NCBI GenBank assembly: GCA_900550135.1
Contig: URQO01000047.1
Span: forward strand, 1-14,706
Reading direction: 5' to 3'
DNA from: an uncultured Eubacterium sp.
GTDB taxonomy: Bacteria; Bacillota; Clostridia; Lachnospirales; Lachnospiraceae
DNA length: 14,706 bases
A program made the translations under genes and the position numbers. Every line of letters starts with the position of its first letter. The first letter of the stretch is position 1. A model generated the notes under the pieces. The model saw only the letters and a list, made by a program, of their open reading frames with translations, was not told the DNA's origin and searched no databases. Of this stretch, positions 6,500 to 13,005 are shown piece after piece.

Positions 6500-8896
6500 T
6501 TATAGACTTTCTTCAGCCTTTTCAAGACTTTCATAACCTTGCAGATTTACTGTATTTCTTATAGTTAATTTTGCAAGGTTTTCCTGTCTGTTATAAAGGT
6601 CAATTATAAATTCAGCATACATTTTAAGCAGTGTATCTGAATATGTGAGAAGTTCTCCTTTTAAATAAGTTTCATAACTTGTGTCATATAAAGAATCTGT
6701 CTGACTGGTAATGTTTCTTGCCTGTGATGCAAGTTTTGGATATTCTTTTGCAAAATCTTCCATCCACTGAACCTGTATATCGGCAATTTGGTCAACTATG
6801 GCTTTTGTCTTTTCAGACCTTTTTGGGAAATACTCTTTTAGCTTTTCGTATTCATCAGGAGCTGTGCTTTCCATCATACGACCATATTTTTCCGTAATCA
6901 TGTTCCAGCCATTTGCCTTATTTTCAAGCCACAAATCCCTGATTGTCAGTAGCATGTCATCAGTCCATGTCATGTACTGGCTCTTTCGCATTACATAAAA
7001 GTATGGCCAGTCATTTTGACATTCAGCACGACCACCTTCATTTTCCACCTTATCAAATGCTTCAAATTCCAATTTTATAATTTCATCAATAACTGCATCT
7101 CTATTATAGTTTGCCTTTTCCATAACAGGTGCCACATATTCATCAAGAAAGTTTGAATAAATTTCTCTTATAATACCCTGATTTTTCAATTCATATATAA
7201 CAAGATTTGCAATCTTTTCTATAATTACTGACTTTTCATCATCAGGATTTATTTCTGTATTTTTATAGCTGTAATTTTCCCAATTTTCCCTCTGATCTTT
7301 TGCATCAATCAAATCAACTATTAAAAATCTCAGTTCAGGAAGTACTGCAAATTTTTCTGTTCCTTTAAACAACCATTTGTAGTAAGGTGCATATTTTTTA
7401 TTTAAAATATACAGACACTTCATGGCATGTTCTGCAAATTTTGAAATGCATAAATTGGCGGTTATATAGTCTTTTCTTCCCATTGAGCGACCGTAATTTG
7501 CCTGACCTGTCTGTGCCATACCGGAAAGTTCTTTGGCAAGATTTACCAGTCTGACTTTTTCCGGTTGTTTCATAAAATGTTTTCTAATGTCAGTAAATAT
7601 GCCTTCGCCATCCTTAAATATTTCACCATTTGTGACAGTGGCAAGCTGACTGTCATCAATTGTAAGCCAACCATCTATACTGTCAGGACTTTGTCTGAAT
7701 CCAGTATATTTTTCATAGAAATCTCCTATCAGGCTAACACCTACCCTGCCTTTTGCCATGGCTGTGTCACGTCTTGTAACACCCATGTATGTTTTAGGCA
7801 ACTTGTCATATTCTTCCTGTAGCTGCTGTCCGATTTTGGTATAAGTAGACTTTGTTACCCACATGCAAAATCCCGGTCCAAAGTCATGATCCATAGAATA
7901 TTTATCATCAAATCCAAATCTTTCAGAGCCTTCGCCAACCAGACCCACTGCGATTTTATCTACATATTCAGGAAACTTTTCTTTTATCATTGAGTCTCCA
8001 TATTCCATATAAAATTTTTTTGACAACTCTATACCTGATATTTCTATTTGATTTTTTTCTTCCTGCATATCATCAGGTTCCTGATCCATGTCTATATTTT
8101 GTCTGTTATAGGCTTCAACTGCTTTTTCCAGATTATCCTTGGTAATGGCATAAGCTGTTCCTTTGCCCATATTTATTTCTATCTCATCTAAGGCTTCCTT
8201 GTATAGCTCTATTGCCTCTTTATAATTTTCTTGCTTACATCTGACTGTGGCCATAGCTGACAAAGCCGCGCTGTAATGAAAGTTTTTTACTGTATCCTTC
8301 TGATAAATCTCCAATGCATTATTTAGATACCATTCTGCTTCTGGTATATTTCCAATTTCTATTAATGATGCCCCAAGATTTGACTCAGTTGTTGCCACTT
8401 CGATTTGCGCATCAGGAATATTTTTTATAATTGCCAGTGCCTTTTTCAAATGTTCCACAGACTTTTCGTAGTTGCCCATCTCCTGATACAATAATGCAAT
8501 GTTGTTGTTTAAACTGGCAAATCTGTAATCACCACTATCTATATTTGCCTCATAAATTTTGAAAGTTTCCATATAGTATTCAAGTGATTCGTTTAACATA
8601 CCTGCTGCCCTGTATGCATTTGCTACATTTTGAAGAGCAGTAGCATAGTCTACCGTATGTTCAATGCCCATACTTTTCATCAGTTGAATACACTGCTGAC
8701 AGGCCTTTATGGATTTTTCGTATTTACTTGTGTCTCTGAAAAATCCCATCATTTCATTTAATATAGTAAATTGTGCTGATTTATCATCTTCCTCTTTTGC
8801 CTTATCCATATTTATATTCAAAAAAGGCTCAACGTCACTTATTCTTTTTTGTTCAAATAATTTATCTAATTCATCAAGAAATTTATTTACGTCCAT
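6500..8896 (-). CDS. TPR - nucleotidyltransferase-like (DUF4037) - DUF4125 fusion protein
   Basis: A soluble protein of 798 residues with three parts. Residues about 40-260 are tetratricopeptide-like helical repeats (for example ALQNVANAYRAAGMLNESLEYY), which usually bind proteins. An acidic linker (265-290) follows. Residues about 295-590 resemble DUF4037: GEGSERFG (321-328) with DHD at 336-338 fits the G-S ... D-x-D pattern of the nucleotidyltransferase fold. Residues about 600-795 match DUF4125 (NEGGRAECQ, RKSQYMTW, EKYGRMMEST, SYETYLKGELLTYS). No signal peptide or TM segment is seen. The substrate is unknown; nucleotidyl transfer is inferred from the motif only. ATG at 8896 has AGAGG six bases upstream, inside a 26-bp duplication. 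It lies 81 bases after znuB on the same strand and could share its transcript. Confidence 0.82.
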   Translation of the reverse strand: MDVNKFLDELDKLFEQKRISDVEPFLNINMDKAKEEDDKSAQFTILNEMMGFFRDTSKYEKSIKACQQCIQLMKSMGIEHTVDYATALQNVANAYRAAGMLNESLEYYMETFKIYEANIDSGDYRFASLNNNIALLYQEMGNYEKSVEHLKKALAIIKNIPDAQIEVATTESNLGASLIEIGNIPEAEWYLNNALEIYQKDTVKNFHYSAALSAMATVRCKQENYKEAIELYKEALDEIEINMGKGTAYAITKDNLEKAVEAYNRQNIDMDQEPDDMQEEKNQIEISGIELSKKFYMEYGDSMIKEKFPEYVDKIAVGLVGEGSERFGFDDKYSMDHDFGPGFCMWVTKSTYTKIGQQLQEEYDKLPKTYMGVTRRDTAMAKGRVGVSLIGDFYEKYTGFRQSPDSIDGWLTIDDSQLATVTNGEIFKDGEGIFTDIRKHFMKQPEKVRLVNLAKELSGMAQTGQANYGRSMGRKDYITANLCISKFAEHAMKCLYILNKKYAPYYKWLFKGTEKFAVLPELRFLIVDLIDAKDQRENWENYSYKNTEINPDDEKSVIIEKIANLVIYELKNQGIIREIYSNFLDEYVAPVMEKANYNRDAVIDEIIKLEFEAFDKVENEGGRAECQNDWPYFYVMRKSQYMTWTDDMLLTIRDLWLENKANGWNMITEKYGRMMESTAPDEYEKLKEYFPKRSEKTKAIVDQIADIQVQWMEDFAKEYPKLASQARNITSQTDSLYDTSYETYLKGELLTYSDTLLKMYAEFIIDLYNRQENLAKLTIRNTVNLQGYESLEKAEESL

Positions 8897-8948
8897 ATGA
8901 TTCCTCTTTTCTTTTTAGAGTTATACTCCCTCTCTTCTTTTCAGAGTT
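8897..8948 (-). repeat. 26-bp tandem duplication containing the ribosome binding site of the DUF4125 gene
   Basis: Units 8897-8922 and 8923-8948 match at 21 of 26 positions. Both carry a purine-rich GAGAGG/AAGAGG-like core on the minus strand; only the start-proximal copy is followed by an ATG. The rest of the 81-base gap to znuB shows no clear terminator. Confidence 0.7.
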
Positions 8949-8977
8949 TAAATTTATAATTTATCTATTCATCATTT

Positions 8978-9802
8978 TTAGCGATTCTTATCAATTAAGT
9001 TTACCACTTTTTCCACAAATATAAAAATAATAAACATAACAAGACTTGAAACTACTACGCTGGCTCCTGCAGGTATTGAAAATCCATAGGAACACAACAG
9101 TCCAATAGTAAAGTTTAACACTGATAAAACGCCTGAGCACCAGGTTACTGATTTAAAACTTTTAAATACTCTCATAGATGTAAGTGCCGGAAAAACAATA
9201 AGACTTGATATAAGCATTGCTCCCATCATTTTGATTCCTACAACAATTGTTACTGCTGTTAATATTGAGATAATGGTATTGTAGGCTCCAACTTTTACAC
9301 CTGTTGCTTTTGAAAAACTTTCGTCAAATGTTACTGCAAAAATCTTGTGATAGCACACCACAAAAAGCAATAAAACCACAACGGATAGCACACCACTGGC
9401 TGCCACATCTTCCTTTGACATTGCAAGGATGCTACCAAACATATAACTGTATATGTCAGTACTAAGGCCTGTAGATAGCGATGTAACAATAACACCTATG
9501 GCAAGGGCTGATGCCGATACCATGGCTATGGCTGCGTCACTTCGCATCTTGCCTTTTTCTGCAAGTCGTAGTAATAGAAATGCTGCCACAATTACTACAG
9601 GTATGGCAAACTTAAGTGGTGCTATGCCACAGGCAATGGCAATTGATAATGCTCCAAATGACACATGTGACAATCCATCACCAATCATTGAATATCTTTT
9701 CAGCACAAGGCTGACACCAAGCAGTGCAGCACATAATGATACCAACACTCCACCTATGAATGCTCTTTGGATAAAATCATATGAAAACATCTCACTAATC
9801 AT
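8978..9802 (-). CDS. znuB: zinc ABC transporter permease ZnuB
   Basis: Integral membrane permease of the ABC-3 (metal-type) family with about eight or nine hydrophobic segments, about 274 residues. Family stretches include GDGLSHVSFGALSIA (residues about 40-55) and GVIVTSLSTGLSTDIYSYMFGSIL. It should form the channel for zinc delivered by ZnuA and powered by ZnuC. ATG at 9802 is chosen because AGGAGG lies eight bases upstream; a GTG at 9811 in frame sits too close to that site. The start overlaps the end of znuC by eight bases, so the two are coupled. Zinc rather than manganese is inferred from the Zur and His-rich ZnuA neighbours. Confidence 0.92.
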   Translation of the reverse strand: MISEMFSYDFIQRAFIGGVLVSLCAALLGVSLVLKRYSMIGDGLSHVSFGALSIAIACGIAPLKFAIPVVIVAAFLLLRLAEKGKMRSDAAIAMVSASALAIGVIVTSLSTGLSTDIYSYMFGSILAMSKEDVAASGVLSVVVLLLFVVCYHKIFAVTFDESFSKATGVKVGAYNTIISILTAVTIVVGIKMMGAMLISSLIVFPALTSMRVFKSFKSVTWCSGVLSVLNFTIGLLCSYGFSIPAGASVVVSSLVMFIIFIFVEKVVNLIDKNR

Positions 9803-10511
9803 TTGTTCCACCTCCTAAAAAAGCATTGGATATGTTAGATTTTTTATATTCACACACTGTTCCAAAAAATTCTTTATCATGCTCTAAATGTAAAATATGA
9901 CTTGCAAATATTAAGGCATTTTTTATATCGTGCGTTACCATAATAATTGTAACTCCTTCGTCATTGATTTTTTTTATCTGTGCATACAAATCCATGGCTG
10001 CTGCCGGATCTAGTCCTGTTACCGGCTCGTCAAGTATCAGCACATTATCTGTTGCACACAATGCTCTCGCCAAAAGCACTCTTTGCTTCTGACCTCCGGA
10101 CAACTCTCGATAGCATCTTTTTTTCAAATCTGTTATACCCAGTTTTTCCATATTTTCCATGGCTTCTTTTTTGTCCTTTTTGGAATAAAATGGACTTTTA
10201 TGGAATTTATTTAAAAATCCTGACAACACCACTTCCCAAACACTGGCAGGAAAATCTTTCTGTGCCATAGTCTGCTGTGGCAAATAACCTATTCCCTTTA
10301 AGCTTATTCCCATATTAACTTTTATTTTTCCTTTAATGGGCTTTATAAGACCAATAAGTGTTTTTAAAAGTGTACTTTTTCCTGTTCCATTTTCTCCAAC
10401 TATACAAAGATAGTTTCCTTTGTCTATTTTAAAATTTAGATTTTTTGCAACAACGGTATTTTCATAACCAAGTGTTACATTGTCAAATTCAAAAATTGTA
10501 TTATCTTTCAT
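9795..10511 (-). CDS. znuC: zinc ABC transporter ATP-binding protein ZnuC
   Basis: ATPase of 238 residues with all ABC motifs: Walker A GENGTGKST (39-47), Q-loop near Gln80/81, signature LSGGQKQR (138-145), Walker B VLILDEP (158-164) and H-loop His195. Its closest family is the metal-uptake ATPases (ZnuC/AdcC/MntB group). The ATG at 10511 has GGTGGAG six bases upstream. It follows znuA by 89 bases, which is a long gap for an operon and is filled by repeat copies of the znuA 3' end, and it overlaps znuB. Confidence 0.93.
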   Translation of the reverse strand: MKDNTIFEFDNVTLGYENTVVAKNLNFKIDKGNYLCIVGENGTGKSTLLKTLIGLIKPIKGKIKVNMGISLKGIGYLPQQTMAQKDFPASVWEVVLSGFLNKFHKSPFYSKKDKKEAMENMEKLGITDLKKRCYRELSGGQKQRVLLARALCATDNVLILDEPVTGLDPAAAMDLYAQIKKINDEGVTIIMVTHDIKNALIFASHILHLEHDKEFFGTVCEYKKSNISNAFLGGGTND

Positions 10512-10529
10512 TTATATCTCCACCTTTTC

Positions 10530-10636
10530 ATAATTAAGGGCTTTTTTAAGAATCTTTACATTTTTCTAATTTAAAACCTTTTAAGAATCTTTACATTTTC
10601 CTAATTAAGAGCCTTCTCAAGAATCTTTGCATTTTC
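10530..10636 (-). repeat. three tandem copies of the znuA 3' end
   Basis: Units 10601-10636 (inside znuA, including its stop), 10566-10600 and 10530-10565 share a common 35-36-bp sequence with core AAGATTCTTAA on the minus strand. The two downstream copies are non-coding and more diverged. They occupy most of the znuA-znuC gap. Confidence 0.85.
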
Positions 10637-11659
10637 CTTCATCAGCTGCACATATGTCACTCCTGCCTTAAACTGCTCATTTGTAATATTGTGACAGGAA
10701 TTAAACTGATATGCCACTGTTCCCGTGTCCTGACAAATTGTGTCTGCCATTGCTGTACTGCTTAACTCCAAATAAAATATGCCTTTAACATCATTCTTTT
10801 TTACCTTGTCAATTAAAAATGCCACAGTCTTTGCACTTGGCTCTGTATCACCACTACATCCTGCAAAAGCAGCGTAATATTTTAATCCATATTCTTTTGC
10901 AAAATATTTTATTGGAAACTTGTCTGCAAAAATTACTTCTTTATGAGTTGCCTTTGATGTAATATTCTTAAATTTTGTATCAAGTTGTTTTATCTGTTTA
11001 ATATACTTGTCTGCATTTTTTCTAAACTGTGTCTTGTATTCCGGCATCATCTTGGACAGTTTTTGGCAAATACTGTCTACCAAAATCTCTGCATTGGCAG
11101 GAGAAGTCCATATATGCTCGTCCAACTCTTCGTCAGCGTGAAAAAAATCCTCCTGTTCACTTGTGTTTTCTGACTGTGAATGTTCATCGGTTTCATCTTT
11201 TGAATGACTGTGAGAATCCTCATGTTCATGGTCGTGGTCGCTTACAGCAAACACTCCCTCTTCTTCCTCTTCGCCCAACAATCTCTCCTGTCCGATTTCA
11301 TCCATCATTCTCATTTGCTGCTGGGATTTATTATCCAGGGAGTCTATCACTGTGTCTACCCAATTTTCAATAGAGCCACCATTGTATATAAACAAGTCTG
11401 CCTGATTTATTGCCACTACATCTTTTGGTGTAGGTTCAAAGGAATGGTCGTCCTGTCCCGGTGAAACAAGCAACTGCAAATCTATATCGTCTATATCCCC
11501 AATTACTGCCCTTGCGAAATCGTAATATGGAAATAAAGTAGTCATTACTTTTAATTTATACTGTTTTTTTTCAGTTTTGTTACTGCCGCCACATGCTGTC
11601 AAAGACAGACAAAGGGTTAAAACTATCACAAAACATAATATTTTTTTAATTACTTTCAT
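10601..11659 (-). CDS. znuA: zinc-binding lipoprotein ZnuA/AdcA-like
   Basis: Extracellular solute-binding lipoprotein of 352 residues. It has a signal peptide with lipobox LTAC (Cys23 acylated). His72 in DDHSFEP and His182 in DEHIWTSP are the usual metal ligands. A His/Asp/Glu-rich loop lies at about 139-165 (DHDHEHEDSHSHS), a hallmark of zinc rather than manganese proteins. The third His normally preceding a YFA..YGL motif is not there: residues 244-260 read FADKFPIKYFAKEYGLK. This may be a clade variant using another ligand. The start ATG at 11659 follows an in-frame TAG directly upstream, so it is fixed; the nearest strong AGGAGG is 32 bases away, across a small hairpin. It is the second gene of the operon after zur. 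Confidence 0.92.
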   Translation of the reverse strand: MKVIKKILCFVIVLTLCLSLTACGGSNKTEKKQYKLKVMTTLFPYYDFARAVIGDIDDIDLQLLVSPGQDDHSFEPTPKDVVAINQADLFIYNGGSIENWVDTVIDSLDNKSQQQMRMMDEIGQERLLGEEEEEGVFAVSDHDHEHEDSHSHSKDETDEHSQSENTSEQEDFFHADEELDEHIWTSPANAEILVDSICQKLSKMMPEYKTQFRKNADKYIKQIKQLDTKFKNITSKATHKEVIFADKFPIKYFAKEYGLKYYAAFAGCSGDTEPSAKTVAFLIDKVKKNDVKGIFYLELSSTAMADTICQDTGTVAYQFNSCHNITNEQFKAGVTYVQLMKENAKILEKALN

Positions 11660-11697
11660 CTATGTTCAATGGTACAGCAAGATACCATCATCCTCCT
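11656..11697 (-). promoter_or_regulatory. zur-znuA junction: Shine-Dalgarno, mini-ORF and hairpin
   Basis: AGGAGG (11692-11697) overlaps the zur stop codon. After it come ATG (11691-11689) and a second ATG starting a 10-codon frame MVSCCTIEHR (11688-11656), whose TGA overlaps the znuA ATG. ATGGTA (11683-11688) pairs with TACCAT (11669-11674); with two G-U pairs this places AGGAGG at an effective 8 bases from znuA ATG. Either coupling through the mini-ORF or a looped-out spacer could drive znuA translation. Confidence 0.5.
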
Positions 11698-12100
11698 AGC
11701 ACTGGTCTTTACACTTGTCACATCTACCATAAAATACTGTCTTCTTAGGATTGACTGTAAAATGGTGGTCTTCATTAACATGATTGTACAGTTCTGCTAA
11801 ATGATGGCAGGACATTTTTGTAACCTGCCCACATTTTTCGCACTCTATGTAGAAGCCATCCTCATTATCCTCTAAAACATACTGATAACAGGCACCCTGC
11901 TGTTTTTCTACATTGATTTTGGCAACAATGCCATCCTTTTCCATTTTGTCCAAGTGTCTGTAAATAGTTGTAAGTCCAACGGCACAGCCATTTTCCTTTA
12001 AATATTTTTCTATATCTGTAACTGTTACATATTCTTTTTCATGCAACTTCAAGCAATCTAAAATAGCAGATTGTTGTTTTGTTTTATATTTTCCTGCCAT
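11696..12100 (-). CDS. zur: Fur-family zinc regulator (Zur-like)
   Basis: Transcription repressor of 134 residues. The N-terminal winged helix (about 10-80) has a recognition helix around VGLTTIYRHLDKM (41-53). Two CxxC pairs bind a structural zinc (Cys87/Cys90 and Cys127/Cys130). His99, His100, His112 and His113 are candidates for the regulatory metal site. Fur, Zur and PerR share this fold; Zur is chosen because the gene leads the zinc-uptake operon. The ATG at 12100 has AGGAGG five bases upstream. It is probably autoregulated: two TGAAAA-N3-TTTTCA palindromes flank its promoter. Confidence 0.87.
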   Translation of the reverse strand: MAGKYKTKQQSAILDCLKLHEKEYVTVTDIEKYLKENGCAVGLTTIYRHLDKMEKDGIVAKINVEKQQGACYQYVLEDNEDGFYIECEKCGQVTKMSCHHLAELYNHVNEDHHFTVNPKKTVFYGRCDKCKDQC

Positions 12101-12116
12101 GTTTTCCTCCTGAAAT

Positions 12117-12131
12117 TGAAAACCTTTTTCA
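12117..12131. promoter_or_regulatory. Fur-family operator 1
   Basis: TGAAAACCTTTTTCA is a perfect 6-3-6 palindrome between the predicted zur transcription start (about 12138) and its ATG, a position that would block the polymerase when occupied. It is the same half-site as operator 2, with centres 63 bases apart. The cognate protein is inferred to be Zur. Confidence 0.65.
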
Positions 12132-12144
12132 TTTTTGCCACTTT

Positions 12145-12173
12145 ATTTTACTCTTGTGCTTTTCAAATGTCAA
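12145..12173 (-). promoter_or_regulatory. promoter of the zur-znuACB operon
   Basis: TTGACA (12168-12173) and TAAAAT (12145-12150) on the minus strand are 17 bases apart, a near-consensus vegetative promoter. The start should fall near 12138, giving a leader of about 38 bases. Confidence 0.75.
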
Positions 12174-12179
12174 TAAATT

Positions 12180-12194
12180 TGAAAAAGATTTTCA
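12180..12194. promoter_or_regulatory. Fur-family operator 2 between the divergent promoters
   Basis: TGAAAAAGATTTTCA is a perfect 6-3-6 palindrome with the same arms as operator 1. It lies between the -35 of the zur promoter (ends 12173) and the -35 of the plus-strand promoter (starts 12197), so one bound dimer could affect both. Confidence 0.6.
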
Positions 12195-12196
12195 TT

Positions 12197-12225
12197 TTGT
12201 ATTTTTTAATATATTGTAATATAAT
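12197..12225 (+). promoter_or_regulatory. promoter of the divergent membrane-protein gene
   Basis: TTGTAT (12197-12202) and TATAAT (12220-12225), 17 bases apart. The predicted start is near 12232. Confidence 0.6.
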
Positions 12226-12240
12226 GTTCTTATATTTTAC

Positions 12241-12276
12241 GAAAGGACAATAGCATTCAAGAATTGCTATTATAGG
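12241..12276 (+). promoter_or_regulatory. leader hairpin between ribosome site and start of the membrane-protein gene
   Basis: GAAAGGA (12241-12247) is too far from ATG 12277 in linear form, but AATAGCATTC (12249-12258) pairs with GAATTGCTATT (12261-12271, one bulge). Collapsing this stem gives six bases between site and ATG. Alternatively AGGA at 12274-12277 serves an ATG at 12286. Confidence 0.4.
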
Positions 12277-12840
12277 ATGATTATCATGAAATTTGTAAAT
12301 TTAAGTTCCAATTTTCCCATCAGCAAATTGGAAAGCAATTTGAAACGGGCAAATTACTACCAAGATGGAGAGAACACTTACTCTATATGGGGTGTTGGGG
12401 ATTTTGACAAGAATCAGCTGGGTATTCACCTGTCTTACAACAAAGAAAAGAAAAAAATCACTGCATATCATGAAGATGGTATTGAACACAAAAACTTTTT
12501 TGCACCTATTACAGAAGTATTTACAGGAAAGATTGTTGAAAAGAACGGCAAAACAGCTATCAAAGGAATGATTTGCATGGCTCCTGTTTTTAACATTACC
12601 ATTTTACTTTGTTACATTGCTATCATTGGTTTGTTTCTTGGTCTTCCAACCCAGCGTGCCAATATTGCCGTTATTGCATGCGTATTTGTAGTTTATTTTA
12701 TTTTTGCCAAAAAAGCATATCGGGATAATATGACAAAAATTGCCATGTTTTTGGATTCTGTAGTGTTTTCGCCAAGCAAAACCCCAAAGAAAAACAATCC
12801 TAATAAGAAAAAAGGCAAATGGGCAGGCAAACATTATTAA
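12277..12840 (+). CDS. unknown two-TM membrane protein divergent from zur
   Basis: A protein of 187 residues (184 if translation starts at ATG 12286, which has AGGA eight bases upstream). I do not recognise a family. The N-terminal 100 residues are polar and look like a small folded domain with an alternating beta pattern (for example NTYSIWGVGDFDKNQLGIHLSY). Two hydrophobic segments follow, at about 104-123 and 128-145. The C-terminal 25 residues are strongly basic (Lys/Asn rich), suggesting a cytoplasmic tail. No Cys/His metal motif stands out. Its promoter abuts Fur-type operator 2, so zinc-linked control is possible but unproven. A perfect terminator follows directly. Confidence 0.8.
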   Translation: MIIMKFVNLSSNFPISKLESNLKRANYYQDGENTYSIWGVGDFDKNQLGIHLSYNKEKKKITAYHEDGIEHKNFFAPITEVFTGKIVEKNGKTAIKGMICMAPVFNITILLCYIAIIGLFLGLPTQRANIAVIACVFVVYFIFAKKAYRDNMTKIAMFLDSVVFSPSKTPKKNNPNKKKGKWAGKHY

Positions 12841-12843
12841 ATC

Positions 12844-12879
12844 AAAAAATGTTATTCGATTAACAGAATAACATTTTTT
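12844..12879. terminator. terminator between the membrane-protein gene and the HAD gene
   Basis: A perfect 14-bp stem (12844-12857 with 12866-12879), eight-base loop, with a run of T after it on plus and a matching A-run on the other side, so it can act in both directions. It starts four bases after the plus-strand stop. Confidence 0.85.
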
Positions 12880-13005
12880 TTATTATTATCGATATTCTTC
12901 AATTGCAACAATAAATATTTTTTAATTATTTTAACAAATATTGTTCAACTTCAACGATAATTTTTTTAATTATTTTAGCAAATATTGTTCAATTGCAGTA
13001 ACACA
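12873..13005 (-). repeat. three tandem copies of the HAD-gene 3' end
   Basis: The coding unit (about 12963-13005) is followed downstream by a close copy (about 12918-12962, offset 44) and a more diverged one (about 12873-12917, offset about 46). Anchors on plus are AATATTGTTC at 12981, AATATTGTTC at 12937 and GATATTCTTC at 12891, each followed by CAA-rich sequence. TAATTATTTT recurs at 12923 and 12967. Confidence 0.8.

Noticed and set aside
9803..9811. GTG start of znuB at 9811
   Set aside because: It overlaps the AGGAGG spacing region; ATG 9802 has the right eight-base distance.
12277..12292. ATGATTATCAT as a third Fur-type operator
   Set aside because: It is an 11-base palindrome at the start of the coding sequence with different arms from the two operators; chance is likely.
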